Part shown: positions 33,547 to 43,245 of the stretch, in pieces | How the letters are laid out: each line of letters begins with the position of its first letter | Numbering within the stretch: the first letter of the stretch is position 1 | DNA from: an uncultured Micromonospora sp. | GTDB lineage: Bacteria > Actinomycetota > Actinomycetes > Mycobacteriales > Micromonosporaceae | Assembly: GCA_937951935.1 (NCBI GenBank) | Contig: CALGAM010000070.1 | Span: 1 to 64,000, forward strand | Length of the DNA stretch: 64,000 nucleotides | Reading direction: 5' to 3' | The notes under the pieces: model-generated | What the model saw: only the letters and a program-made list of their open reading frames with translations | Databases searched by the model: none | Told to the model about the DNA's origin: nothing | Program-made: the position numbers and the translations under genes

Positions 33547-34908
33547 GTGGTCAGCATCGCCACCGACCAGTTGACGAAGGTCTACTCCGACGGCACGGTC
33601 GCGGTCGACCGGGTGAGCCTGGAGGTCGGCTCGGGCGAGTTCGTCGTCCTGCTCGGCCCGACCGGCTGCGGCAAGTCGACGATCCTGCGCCTGGTCGCCG
33701 GTCTTGAGGAGCCGACGAGCGGCCAGGTGCTGCTCGACGGGCGCCCGGCGCCGCCCGGCCCCGGGCGCGACCACCGGCTGGCGATGGTCTTCCAGGACTA
33801 CGCCCTCTATCCACACCTGACCGTGGCCCAGAACATCGGCTTTCCGCTGTACGTCGGGGCGGGCCCGCCGCCGGACGCGGAACGCCGGATCGCCGAGGTC
33901 GCCGCACAGCTCGGTATCACCGGGCTGTTGCGGCGCCGGCCCGGTCAGCTCTCGGGCGGGCAGCGGCAGCGGGTGGCGATGGCACGGGCCATCGTCAGCG
34001 CGGCGCAGGGCTTCCTCCTCGACGAACCCCTGTCCAACGTGGACGCGAGCCTGCGGGCCGAACTCCGCGCCGAGCTGGCGTCGCTCGCCCGCCGGCTGGG
34101 AGTCACCACCCTGTACGTGACCCATGACCAGGTCGAGGCGATGGCGATGGCGGACCGGGTCGCGGTGCTGCGCCGGGGTGTGCTCCAGCAGGTCGGCCCG
34201 CCGGGCGAGGTCTACCGGGATCCGCAGACGTTGTTCGTCGCGGCGTTCCTCGGTACGCCCCGGGCGAGCCTGCTGCAGGCCGCCGTCTACGCCACCGACG
34301 ACACCGTGGTGATCGACCTCGGGTCACAGCTCATCGAGCTGCCGCCCGACGATCCCCGCGCGGTGCACCTGCGTGCCTGGCACACCGCACGGGTGACCCT
34401 GGCACTGCGCGCGGACGCCCTGACGCCGGTGCCGGCCGAGGCGGCGCCCGGAAGGCCCGTGATCCGTGGCGTGGTCCGGCTCGTCGAACACCTCGGTCAC
34501 GAGGCACTGGTCCGCGTGGCCGCCGGTGCCGTACCCACCGCGAGCAGTCAGGCCCGTCTGGAACATCCCGAACCCGACCACCCCCTCTCCGAGGTGCTCG
34601 CCGGGGAGCTGCCCGCCGGACACCCGCTGCGGGGTCGGATCGCCCGGATGATCCCGCACCAACGGACGGCCCGGCCGCCGGCCACGGCCCGGACCGAGTA
34701 CGGCTTCTACCCGGTGTACGACCCGGAACTCAACGCCGACCCGCCGACCACCGGCGAGTTGGTGGTCCGGGTCCCGGCCCCGGTCGTTCCCCGCCCCGGG
34801 CAGCCACTGACCCTGGCGGTCGACCTGGACCAGCTGCTGCTGTTCGACGCGGCGGGGAACCGGATCCGCCCGGGCCCTGGCCGGCCCGGAGACCAGCCTG
34901 GACGGTGA
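33547..34908 (+). CDS. ABC transporter ATP-binding protein, MalK/UgpC type
   Basis: The 453-aa ATPase has Walker A GPTGCGKST, signature LSGGQRQRVAMARAIV, Walker B LLDEPLSNVD and H-loop YVTHDQ. A C-terminal regulatory (TOBE-like) region of about 200 residues is longer than usual for MalK. Such ATPases serve carbohydrate importers, sometimes several at once. No permease or binding-protein gene is adjacent, so it may be a shared energy subunit. A GTG at 33538 overlaps the AGGAGG ribosome site; the GTG at 33547 lies 8 bases after it and is preferred. Confidence 0.9.
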   Translation: MVSIATDQLTKVYSDGTVAVDRVSLEVGSGEFVVLLGPTGCGKSTILRLVAGLEEPTSGQVLLDGRPAPPGPGRDHRLAMVFQDYALYPHLTVAQNIGFPLYVGAGPPPDAERRIAEVAAQLGITGLLRRRPGQLSGGQRQRVAMARAIVSAAQGFLLDEPLSNVDASLRAELRAELASLARRLGVTTLYVTHDQVEAMAMADRVAVLRRGVLQQVGPPGEVYRDPQTLFVAAFLGTPRASLLQAAVYATDDTVVIDLGSQLIELPPDDPRAVHLRAWHTARVTLALRADALTPVPAEAAPGRPVIRGVVRLVEHLGHEALVRVAAGAVPTASSQARLEHPEPDHPLSEVLAGELPAGHPLRGRIARMIPHQRTARPPATARTEYGFYPVYDPELNADPPTTGELVVRVPAPVVPRPGQPLTLAVDLDQLLLFDAAGNRIRPGPGRPGDQPGR

Positions 34909-34929
34909 CCGGCCGACGGACCGCGCCGG

Positions 34930-35529
34930 TCAGGGGTGGGCGCCGGTGGCGGCGGGTGCGGCCGCCGCGAGCCGGCTTCGGGCCCGCATCAGCGCGAAGC
35001 CGAGCAGGTTCAGGCCGCGCCAGCGGGCCGGGTCCGACGCCGCCGGATCGCCGGCGGCCAGTCCGATACCCCAGATCCGGTCGACCGGGCTGGCCTCGAC
35101 CAGCACCCGATCCCGGGTGTCGAGCAGGTAGTCCCGAAGGTCGGGGTGCTGGCCGAACTTCGCCACGTTGCCGGCGACCACCAGGTCGAACCGGTGTGCC
35201 TCCCAGACCGTCTGGTCGAAGCCGCGGACCCGACGCCCGAGGGCCTTCGCCGCCCGGGGGCTCGGCGCGGCCAACACCTGCTCGACGATCGCGTCGTCGC
35301 CGAAGAGCCGGGCCTTGCCGGCCATCATGTAGTGCTCGGCGGTGGCGTACCGCACCCCGTCCACGGTGAACGGTGCCGGCCACCACTGGCTGAGACATGC
35401 GGCGTGTACGGACCCGTCGGCCCTCGGCCGGTGACCCCAGAAGAGGAGGTACCGGAACCGGGCACCCTCGGCGACCCGGCGACGCAGCTCGTCGAGGTTC
35501 TCCGGAAGGGAGGAGGCCACTGTGGACAT
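34930..35529 (-). CDS. NADAR-family protein (YbiA/DUF1768-like)
   Basis: The 199-aa protein contains the NADAR fold: FRYLLFWGH near the start, CLSQWWPAPFTVDG, TAEHYMMAGKARLF and DRIWGIGLAAGDP. YbiA-type enzymes hydrolyse N-glycosidic bonds of damaged or ADP-ribose-like compounds, including riboflavin intermediates and reported ADP-ribosylated guanine. The exact substrate here is not predictable. I start at the ATG at 35529, since an upstream ATG adds an arginine- and glycine-rich stretch unlike the family. It is convergent with the ABC ATPase gene, 21 bases apart. Confidence 0.88.
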   Translation of the reverse strand: MSTVASSLPENLDELRRRVAEGARFRYLLFWGHRPRADGSVHAACLSQWWPAPFTVDGVRYATAEHYMMAGKARLFGDDAIVEQVLAAPSPRAAKALGRRVRGFDQTVWEAHRFDLVVAGNVAKFGQHPDLRDYLLDTRDRVLVEASPVDRIWGIGLAAGDPAASDPARWRGLNLLGFALMRARSRLAAAAPAATGAHP

Positions 35530-35655
35530 GCCGGTCAGGGTGGCACACGTTCCCTCGGGACCGCCACGCGATTGCGGTGGGCCGTGCCGCCGCCGTCGAC
35601 CGTCCACCGCGTCGAGCGCCGCCGGGTCGTCGCCGGGGTACCGGGTGGACCCCGG

Positions 35656-37251
35656 CTACGCCGCGCCGGCCAGCTCCAGCAGCGCGGCGTCGAGGAGCCG
35701 GGCGTACTCCGGCGTGATCGAGCCCTCGCGGGCCCGGACCGCGATCTTGTCCCGGAGGTGGCTCACCTGCCCGGCGAGGTGCGACGCCTCGACGTCCTCA
35801 CCGATCCGCAGGTTTCGTAGGTGGTTGCGCAGGTCCACCCCGACGTGGTCGCGGATCGCGCTGGCGGCGAGCCCGTCCGTGATGATCCGCTCGATGGCCG
35901 CCAGCTCCTCGGGCACCGACGGCCCCGCGGGTGCGGAGCGACGCGGCGGTGGTGCGGAGGCCAGGGCCGGGGCCGGTGTCGCCGGTGCCGCCGGTGCCGC
36001 GGTCGCCGTCGGGCGCGGCGTGGCCGACGGCGCCGGTGAGGCCGTCGGCCCGGCCGTGGGGCCGGCGTCGCCGTTGTGTGCCGAGGGCGGCCCCTCCCGC
36101 GGCGTGCTGGCGGCGACCACGACGACGGTGAGCGCGAGCAGCGCCACCGTGGTCGCGACGAGCACCCGACCCGGGTGCCGTGGTACGAGACCCCGGGCCG
36201 CGCGTACAGACCCGGAAACCGACCCCGGGGCCGGGGTCCCGTCAGCCGGTCCCGGACCCGACACCCCGGGAGCCGGCCGGTCCGGCGCCCCGGGCGGCTT
36301 CGGCGTCGTCGGGGGCGCGGCGGCCGGGGCCACGGTGGACCCGGCGCCGAGGAGGGCGTTCGGCGGCCGAGGCACCCCACGATCGGGCCAGAGGTGCCGG
36401 GCGCCGGTGGCGGGCAGGTTCGCCCGGAGGATCTCGCCGACCTGCGCGGCGGTCGGTCGCGCGGCCGGGTCGCGGGCCAGACACCGCAGGCAGACGTCGG
36501 CGACCGCGGCCGGCAGGTCCGGCACGCCGGTCAGCGTGGGCGTCGCGTCGGACGCCAGCACCCGGGTCAGCTCGTCCCAGGTCTCGGCCGGGAACGGCAC
36601 CCTGCCGGTGAGCGTCTCGTACAGCAGCACCCCGAGCGAGTACGTGTCGGTCGCCGGCTGGGCCGGCAGCCCGTCCAGGCGTTCCGGGGCGACGTACGCC
36701 GGGGTGCCGAACGTCTCGCCGTCCTCGTCCTCGTCCGGCGCGCCGACGTGGGTGGCGATGCCGAAGTCCAGCACCTTGGCGCCGGTGGCGGTCATCATGA
36801 TGTTCGCCGGGGTGATGTCCCGGTGCACGATGCCCAGCCGGTGTGCCGCGGCCAGGGCCTCCGCCACCTGCGCGCAGACCTCCACGGCCGCCGGCCAGGG
36901 CAGCGGACCCGCGGTGAGCCACGCCTTCAGCTCCTCGCCGGTCAGCAGCTCCATCACCACGAAAGCGACGATCTCGCCGTCCGGCCCGAACGTCTCGCCG
37001 TAGTCGTGGACGGCGGTGACGTGCGGATGCACGAGCTGGGCCGCCGCGCGGGCCTCCTCCCGGACCATCTCCCGGAACTTCGGGTCGGCGGCCAACGACG
37101 CGGCGAGCACCTTCACCGCCACCACCCGGTCGAGCACCTCGTCCCGGGCCCGCCAGATCACCGACATCCCGCCGGAGCCGATCCTGTCGATCAGACGGTA
37201 TCTTCGGGCAAGCAGGCCGCCCGCCTGCAACGCTGCCATCGTTCGTCGCAC
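35656..37251 (-). CDS. Membrane-anchored Ser/Thr protein kinase (PknB type)
   Basis: The 531-aa protein has an N-terminal Hanks kinase domain (about 18-275), a Pro-rich juxtamembrane stretch, one membrane helix (about 355-375) and an external region ending in a helical domain with DVEASHLAGQVSHL. Lys47 (VAVKVL) binds ATP, Asp145 is the catalytic base and DFGIA is the metal motif. The catalytic loop reads HRDITPANIM, with Thr147 in place of the usual lysine. There are no PASTA repeats, so the ligand differs from that of true PknB. GTG 37251 and ATG 37239 are both possible starts. Confidence 0.9.
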   Translation of the reverse strand: MRRTMAALQAGGLLARRYRLIDRIGSGGMSVIWRARDEVLDRVVAVKVLAASLAADPKFREMVREEARAAAQLVHPHVTAVHDYGETFGPDGEIVAFVVMELLTGEELKAWLTAGPLPWPAAVEVCAQVAEALAAAHRLGIVHRDITPANIMMTATGAKVLDFGIATHVGAPDEDEDGETFGTPAYVAPERLDGLPAQPATDTYSLGVLLYETLTGRVPFPAETWDELTRVLASDATPTLTGVPDLPAAVADVCLRCLARDPAARPTAAQVGEILRANLPATGARHLWPDRGVPRPPNALLGAGSTVAPAAAPPTTPKPPGAPDRPAPGVSGPGPADGTPAPGSVSGSVRAARGLVPRHPGRVLVATTVALLALTVVVVAASTPREGPPSAHNGDAGPTAGPTASPAPSATPRPTATAAPAAPATPAPALASAPPPRRSAPAGPSVPEELAAIERIITDGLAASAIRDHVGVDLRNHLRNLRIGEDVEASHLAGQVSHLRDKIAVRAREGSITPEYARLLDAALLELAGAA

Positions 37252-37535
37252 CTGCCTGGAAGAAGTCGGGGTCGCATCAGGCCGTGTGGGGCCGCCTCAG
37301 GTTGCGGGACGGTCACCGGCCTGTCAACGATCAGGCTGCCGGTGCTACAGGTCCGTTTCAACGGTGACGTCCCTTTTCCCCTAGCGTCCCCGGGCCGGTC
37401 GACCGTCGCGGCGCCACCGCGGGCAGGTTTCGTCGGACGGCCTCCGCGCTGCGCCGAGCGGTCGAGAGGCCCACCCGACGGAGAGCCGCCTCGACCACCG
37501 GAGCGGGTCGGGTGGCCCGTGCCAGGATGAATGAC

Positions 37536-38372
37536 ATGGTCAGCGGTCCGGTGGCGTTCGTGCTCGGCGGTGGCGGCGTGCTCGGCGCCGTCGAGGTCGG
37601 GATGCTGCGGGCGCTGTTCCGGGCCGGTATCCGTCCGGATCTCGTCTTCGGCACCTCCATCGGCGCGGTCAACGGGGCACTCGTCGCCGCCGATCCGACC
37701 GAGACGGTCACCAGTCGGCTCGTCCGGCTCTGGACCTCGCCCGAGGCGAGCGAGGTCTACGGGGACTCGATCGCCCGGCAGGTGCGGCGGTTCGCCGCCC
37801 GCACCCACCTGCACTCGCCGCGCCCGCTGCGCCGGCTCCTTGAGGCCGAACTCGGTGAGACGACCACCTTCGCCGACCTGGCCGTGCCGTTCCGCTGCTG
37901 CGCGGCGAGCATCGAGCGCGCCGCCGAGCACTGGTTCGGCAGCGGGCTGCTGGTGCCGGCGGTGCTCGCCTCCGCCGCGGTTCCCGGCCTGCTGCCTCCC
38001 GTCGAGATCGACGGTGAGCACTTCATCGACGGCGGGATCGTCAACTCGATCCCGGTCGGCGAGGCGGTGCAGGCGGGTGCCAGGCAGATCTTCGTCCTCC
38101 AGGTGGGCAGGATCGAACGGCCGCTGAGCCCGCCGCGTCGACCGTGGGAGATCGCGCAGGTGGCGTTCGAGATCGCCCGTCGGCACCGGTTCGCCCGGGA
38201 GATGTCCGCCCTGCCGGACGGCGTGGCCGTCCACGTGCTGCCGACCGGCGGGCTCGCGCCGCGCGACGACAGCCCGTGGGCGTACCGGGACATGGCGGCG
38301 GTCAGCCGGCGGATCAGCCGTGCCTACACCGCCTCGCGGCGCTACCTCGCCGAGCACCTGGGCCTCGACTGA
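37536..38372 (+). CDS. Patatin-like phospholipase
   Basis: The 278-aa protein has all patatin motifs: the oxyanion loop GGGGVLGA, the nucleophile elbow GTSIGA with the catalytic serine, and the dyad aspartate in FIDGG. It probably hydrolyses acyl chains from phospholipids or glycerolipids. The ATG at 37536 lies 8 bases after AGGA; codons from 37512 are open but less likely. Its stop overlaps the start of an acyltransferase gene (TGATG), so hydrolysis and reacylation may be coupled as a lipid-remodelling unit. Confidence 0.9.
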   Translation: MVSGPVAFVLGGGGVLGAVEVGMLRALFRAGIRPDLVFGTSIGAVNGALVAADPTETVTSRLVRLWTSPEASEVYGDSIARQVRRFAARTHLHSPRPLRRLLEAELGETTTFADLAVPFRCCAASIERAAEHWFGSGLLVPAVLASAAVPGLLPPVEIDGEHFIDGGIVNSIPVGEAVQAGARQIFVLQVGRIERPLSPPRRPWEIAQVAFEIARRHRFAREMSALPDGVAVHVLPTGGLAPRDDSPWAYRDMAAVSRRISRAYTASRRYLAEHLGLD

Positions 38373-39433
38373 TGCCGCTGCCACCCCGGTGGGTCCGGCG
38401 ACTCGTCCTCGCCCCGGCCACGGTGCTGCTCGCCGTACTGGTGGTGGCCACGACGCCGGTGTGGCTGATCGTGGCGGCGGCGGTCTCACCGCTGCTACCC
38501 GGTCACCCCCGTCCGTTGCGCCTGCTCTGGTTCGCCGTCGTCTACCTGGTCTGGGACGCGGCAGCCCTGGTCGCGCTCCTCGGGCTCTGGCTCGCCTCCG
38601 GCTTCGGCCGGAACAAGCGCTCCCCGTCCTTCCAACGGGCGCACCACGTGCTGGTCGGGTGGTTTCTCGACGCGCTGTTCCGCCAGGCCGGGCGGATTCT
38701 GCGGCTGCGCGTCGACGTGGTCGGCGCCGACCCGGACGCCGCCCTACCCGGCCGTCCCGAGCTGGTGCTCTGCCGCCACGCCGGGCCGGGCGACTCCTTC
38801 ATCCTGATCCACGCGCTGGTGAACTGGTTCCGCCGGGAGCCCCGCATCGTGCTGAAGGACACCCTGCAGTGGGATCCGGCCGTCGACGTCATGCTCAACC
38901 GGCTGCCCAACCGGTTCATCGCCGCCGGGAGGTACGGGACCGGACACCACGGCCCCGCCGGGCGCCCCGGCGCGTCCCGGGAGACCCTCACCGAACAGAT
39001 CGGGCACCTCGCCCGCGGCCTCGACGCCAACGACGCCCTCGTGATCTTTCCTGAGGGCGGCAACTTCACCCCGCGGCGTCGGATGCGCAGCATCGACCTG
39101 CTGCGCTCCCGTGGGCTGGAGGCGATGGCGGAACGGGCCGAGGCGATGCGGCACGTCCTCCCCCCGCGACCGGGCGGCGTGCTCGCCGCGCTGGACGCCG
39201 CCCCCGGGGCAGGAGTGGTCTTCGTCGCGCACACCGGGCTGGACCGGATGTTCACCGTCGCCGACGTGTGGCGGGAACTGCCGATGGACAAGCGGATCGT
39301 GATGCGGTTCTGGTCGGTCCCGCCGGAGGAGGTGCCGGCGGGCCGCGACGAGCGGATCGAGTGGCTCTACGACTGGTGGGCGCGGATCGACGACTGGATC
39401 GACGCGTACCGCCGGAACGAGAACCCACGGTAG
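38372..39433 (+). CDS. 1-acyl-glycerol-3-phosphate acyltransferase-like protein (PlsC family)
   Basis: The 353-aa protein has two or three N-terminal membrane helices (about 9-33, 45-70), then a PlsC domain. RHAGPGDS supplies the HX4D catalytic motif, and IFPEGGNFTP supplies the second conserved block. It transfers an acyl chain to a lysolipid at the membrane. It is longer than typical PlsC and resembles LCLAT/Agpat4-like proteins. The ATG overlaps the patatin stop by one base. The substrate is uncertain. Confidence 0.87.
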   Translation: MPLPPRWVRRLVLAPATVLLAVLVVATTPVWLIVAAAVSPLLPGHPRPLRLLWFAVVYLVWDAAALVALLGLWLASGFGRNKRSPSFQRAHHVLVGWFLDALFRQAGRILRLRVDVVGADPDAALPGRPELVLCRHAGPGDSFILIHALVNWFRREPRIVLKDTLQWDPAVDVMLNRLPNRFIAAGRYGTGHHGPAGRPGASRETLTEQIGHLARGLDANDALVIFPEGGNFTPRRRMRSIDLLRSRGLEAMAERAEAMRHVLPPRPGGVLAALDAAPGAGVVFVAHTGLDRMFTVADVWRELPMDKRIVMRFWSVPPEEVPAGRDERIEWLYDWWARIDDWIDAYRRNENPR

Positions 39434-39567
39434 CCCGCGGCGGACGTCGCGGGGCCGCCGCGCGCCCGCGAGGGCCCGCCCGGCCGCCGACCACCGCACC
39501 CCGGCCCACCCCGTCATCGGGCGGGCGCACCTCCCACCCGCTTGGCCCCGGGCCGCACCATTGCGGC

Positions 39568-42500
39568 ATGACCGAAGCGGTGCGGGCGTACCCCTGCCCG
39601 GTGTGCGGCGCCGGGGCCGATCTGGCCACCGGGTGTTCCGGCTGCGGCCGTGGGCCGGATCCCACGGCGGCGGAGGTGGTCCGGCTCAACGCGGAACTCG
39701 CCGAACTCGCCGCCCAACTGGCCCGCATCGGGGAGACGTACCGCTCGGTGGAGGCCGCCCTCCGGCACACCCGGCAGCGGCGTGACACGCTGGCCGGCCA
39801 GGTCCGCGCCGCTGCCGAGGCGGCCCGGGCCGCCGACCGCCGGGCTCCGGCGGCGCCGGCCGGCGCGCCCGTCACCGCCGGCGCCGGCTCTCCCGGCACA
39901 CCGACCGGCGAACCCGCACCCGCGCCGGTACGCCCGGAAGCCTCGACGCGGGCCGTGCAGAATCTCCTCTTCGTCCTCGGCGGCCTGCTGGTCGGCGCGG
40001 CCGCCGTCGTCTTCACCGTGGTCGCCTGGCCGGCCATGGGGATCACCGGCCGGGCGGGCGTGCTCGCCGGGCTGACCGGGCTGGTGCTGGCGGTACCGGC
40101 CGTGGCCCGCCGGCGCGGCCTCACCGCCACCGCCGAGACCTTCGCGGCACTCGGCCTGCTCCTGGTGTTGCTCGACGGGTACGCCGTCCGGGCGGTCGAC
40201 CTGTTCGCCGCCACCGCCTGGCCCCGCGCCCGGTACGCGGTGCTGGTCCTGGGCGTCGGCGTACTGGTGGCGACCGGCTACCGGCGGCTGACCAGGCTCA
40301 CCGCACCGTGGTTCGCCGGGCTGCTCCTGTTCCAGCCGGTGCCGCCGCTGCTGGCGTACGACGCCGGCGCCGGAACCGTCGGCTGGACGCTGGCGTTCGC
40401 CGTCCTGGCGGCGGTCGATCTCGGCCTCACCCGAGGGTGGGGAGGCGACGTGCCGGCGAGTCGGCTCGACCTGGCCCGCCGGATCGTGGCCTGGCTGAGC
40501 TACGGCGGCGCGGTGCTGCTCTGCGGGTGCTGCGCCCTGCTGGCCCTGGTCCTCACCGACGGACCGGCCGCCGGTGCCCCGCTGTTGGTCCCGCCGTTGC
40601 TGCTGGCCGCCGGGGCGGTACTGACCCGGCATCAGGCTCTCGGTGCGGTCGCCGGCGGGCTCACCGTCGTGGCACTCGGCGCCGCCCTGCTGCGGGCCGC
40701 CGTCGAGCTCGGCTGGCCGGCGCTGGTCGGCGCGGCGGTCGTGGCGGCGCTGCTCGCCGGGGCGGTCGCCGCCACCGCCCGGTTCACGCCCTCCGGGGTG
40801 CGTCCCGGCCCGTGCGTCGGCAGCCTCACGCTGGTCGGCGCGGTGACCGCCGTGACCGGCACGATGGCGCTGGTCACGGCGGGCGCCACCGCGCTGCGCT
40901 CCCAGCCACCGTGGCGGGCCGACCCGACCGCCGAGGCCGGTCCCTTCGACTGGCAGGCGCCGGTCGCGCTGCCGGTGGCGGTCGGCACCCTGGTGACGCT
41001 GCTGCCGCCTCGCTGGCGCCGGCCTGCGGTGCTGACCGGGGCGGTGCTCACGGTGCTGGCGCTCCCGACCGCGGTGGCCCTGCCCTGGTGGATGCTGGTG
41101 GTGCTGAGCCTCGGCATGGCGGCGGGACTGACCCTGGCCGCCGTCCGGGGGACCCGGCCCGCCTGGGCGGTCGGCGCGTTGGCCGTCGCCGGGGCGGCGC
41201 TCGCCGGGCACGCACTGCTGGTGGGCCTGGCCCGCCCGGCCGGCACCGCCGGGGTTCTGGCCGCGGTGGTGCTCCTCGGGGCGACGGCCGCCGCCCTGGC
41301 CGCCCGGTCCGCCGGGCCGGTACGGCTGGTGGGCGGCGTCGCGCTCGCCGTCGCGGTGCTGGCGGCACCGGCCTCGGTGGTCGTCGGTCTCCACGCGGTC
41401 GACGTACCGCCCTGGTGGCAGGCGCGTGCCGCGCTCGCCGTCACCGTCCTGCTGACCGCGGCCGCGCTGCTGTGGCCGTGGCGACCACCCGCCGGGTACC
41501 CGCCGTACGCGTCCGGTGCGCTCTCGACGGTCGCGGTGGCGGTCGGCCTCGCCCCGGCACTGCCCGGAGTCGGCGAACCATCCGGCGTGTACGCCGCCGG
41601 GGCGCTGCTGGCGACGGTCGGGGTCCTTCACGGGCGGCGCAGATGGCGGCCCGTGGGTGTCGGGCCGGTGCCGCCGGTCGGGGAGCGGACACCGCCACCG
41701 CTGGTTCCGCTCGTCTCCGCGGCCGTGCTGCTGGTCCGGGTCGCCGTGACGGTGGCACCGGCCGTCGGGATGGTGCTCGTCGTGCCGTACACCTGGCTGT
41801 CCCGGATCTGGTCGCGGGCACCGGACGGGGTCGGGCTGCACCCGGACGACTGGCGGCCCGACACACCGGCCGCGGTGGCCCTGCTGCTGGTCACCGCCAC
41901 GGCGGCCGTCCTCGGTGGGAGCCGGGCCGGCACCTGGCGGGGCGCGCTCGTGCCCGCCGCGTCGGGCCTGGCCGTCACGGTGCCGGTCGGGCTCGCCGCG
42001 TGTGGTGCCCCCTGGCCGTCCGTGCCGGCGGTGACGCTGGCCGGCGGCCTGGCGGCGTTGCTCGGCACCGCGGTCCGCGGGCGGGGCGGCCGGGCCGCCC
42101 GGGTCGGCGTACCCCTGGGCACGGCGCTCGCCGGGGCGGGCCTCGCCGGTCTCACACCGACCCGGGCCGGCACGGTCGTCGGGCTGACGGCCGTGGCCGT
42201 GACCGGGCTTGCCGCGGGCCTGGCCGGGCGACGTGTGGCGGCCCGGCTCTCGGGCTGGCTGGCCGCCGTGTCGGCGGCGGTGCTGCTCGCGGTGGCCGGG
42301 CCGCTCGCCGCCGGTCAGCCGCTCCGGCACGCCGCGCTGCTGGTGCTCGCCGTGGCCGCCGCGGCGCTGGCCGGCGGCGTGCTGCTGCGGGGGACGGCCG
42401 TGCCGTCCGGTGCCGCCGCACCCGGCGGCACGCGGCGGGCCGAGGGGGCCGCCGTGCAGCTCGCCGGGCACGGCGCCGCCCTGGCCGCGGGGATCCTGGC

Positions 42501-43098
42501 CGCCGGTGAGATCCGGTACGCCGCGACGGTCTGCCTCGCGTGGGGCGTGGTGCTGGGCGTGCGCGCGCTGCACCCGGCGGAGTCCGCGCCACGCCGCTGG
42601 GGGTACGTCGCCGGGGCCGGCGGCGCCGAACTGCTCGGGGTGTGGCTGCTGCTCGCCGCGGCCCGGGTGGCGCCGGTCGAGGCGTACACCCTGCCGGCGG
42701 CCGTGGTGGGGCTGCTGGTCGGCGGGCTGGCGCTGCGGGCCTGGCCGGGGCTGAGCAGCTGGCTCGGGTACGGGCCCGGCCTCGGCGCGGCACTGCTGCC
42801 GAGCCTGGTTCCGGTGCTGGCCGCCGACGGGCAGCCGGTGCGCCGGCTGCTGCTCGGGGTCGGCGCGCTGGCCACCGTGCTGGTCGGTGCCCGCTGGCGG
42901 CGTCAGGCGCCCGTCGTACTCGGTGGGGTGGTGCTGGCCGTACTCGCGCTACGGGAGGTGGTCGCCGTCTGGGACCGGCTGCCGCGCTGGATCTTCCTCG
43001 CGGCCGGTGGCTTCGCGCTCATCGGCATGGCGATGACGTACGAGCGGCGTCGCCGGGACCTGCGGCGGCTGCGCGCGACCATCGGCCGGATGAGCTGA
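39568..43098 (+). CDS. Giant polytopic membrane protein, SCO7613-like
   Basis: The 1176-aa protein begins with a zinc knuckle pair (YPCPVCGAGAD and GCSGCGRG), then a predicted coiled coil (about 35-95) and a Pro/Ala linker. More than two dozen hydrophobic segments fill about 130-1150, rich in Ala, Leu, Val and Gly. It matches the SCO7613 C-terminal-domain membrane proteins of actinomycetes, whose function is unknown. A transporter or sensor role is only a guess. The ATG at 39568 precedes the zinc motif directly and lacks a ribosome site, hinting at a leaderless transcript. Confidence 0.82.
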   Translation: MTEAVRAYPCPVCGAGADLATGCSGCGRGPDPTAAEVVRLNAELAELAAQLARIGETYRSVEAALRHTRQRRDTLAGQVRAAAEAARAADRRAPAAPAGAPVTAGAGSPGTPTGEPAPAPVRPEASTRAVQNLLFVLGGLLVGAAAVVFTVVAWPAMGITGRAGVLAGLTGLVLAVPAVARRRGLTATAETFAALGLLLVLLDGYAVRAVDLFAATAWPRARYAVLVLGVGVLVATGYRRLTRLTAPWFAGLLLFQPVPPLLAYDAGAGTVGWTLAFAVLAAVDLGLTRGWGGDVPASRLDLARRIVAWLSYGGAVLLCGCCALLALVLTDGPAAGAPLLVPPLLLAAGAVLTRHQALGAVAGGLTVVALGAALLRAAVELGWPALVGAAVVAALLAGAVAATARFTPSGVRPGPCVGSLTLVGAVTAVTGTMALVTAGATALRSQPPWRADPTAEAGPFDWQAPVALPVAVGTLVTLLPPRWRRPAVLTGAVLTVLALPTAVALPWWMLVVLSLGMAAGLTLAAVRGTRPAWAVGALAVAGAALAGHALLVGLARPAGTAGVLAAVVLLGATAAALAARSAGPVRLVGGVALAVAVLAAPASVVVGLHAVDVPPWWQARAALAVTVLLTAAALLWPWRPPAGYPPYASGALSTVAVAVGLAPALPGVGEPSGVYAAGALLATVGVLHGRRRWRPVGVGPVPPVGERTPPPLVPLVSAAVLLVRVAVTVAPAVGMVLVVPYTWLSRIWSRAPDGVGLHPDDWRPDTPAAVALLLVTATAAVLGGSRAGTWRGALVPAASGLAVTVPVGLAACGAPWPSVPAVTLAGGLAALLGTAVRGRGGRAARVGVPLGTALAGAGLAGLTPTRAGTVVGLTAVAVTGLAAGLAGRRVAARLSGWLAAVSAAVLLAVAGPLAAGQPLRHAALLVLAVAAAALAGGVLLRGTAVPSGAAAPGGTRRAEGAAVQLAGHGAALAAGILAAGEIRYAATVCLAWGVVLGVRALHPAESAPRRWGYVAGAGGAELLGVWLLLAAARVAPVEAYTLPAAVVGLLVGGLALRAWPGLSSWLGYGPGLGAALLPSLVPVLAADGQPVRRLLLGVGALATVLVGARWRRQAPVVLGGVVLAVLALREVVAVWDRLPRWIFLAAGGFALIGMAMTYERRRRDLRRLRATIGRMS

Positions 43099-43232
43099 CC
43101 GGGTGGTCTCCGGTCCCGGCGCGGTGGTGGGCTGTCCGTGGTCCTCGCGCCGTGGCCGGGCGACCGGGCGCGCTCCGGAGCCGTCGCGGTCACCGGCGAC
43201 CCGGATGGCCTTCACACCGTCGGTCGCGACGG

Positions 43233-43238
43233 TAAGGT
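43233..43238 (+). promoter_or_regulatory. Leaderless-type -10 box for the pterin dehydratase gene
   Basis: TAAGGT ends 7 bases before the ATG, the spacing expected when transcription starts at the initiation codon. There is no Shine-Dalgarno sequence between them. Confidence 0.5.
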
Positions 43239-43245
43239 CTGGCCC

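Noticed and set aside
39514..42573. A 1019-codon minus-strand frame opposite the giant membrane protein
   Set aside because: It is dominated by Gly, Arg, Gln and Pro and has no recognisable domain. The plus strand shows clear membrane-protein structure.
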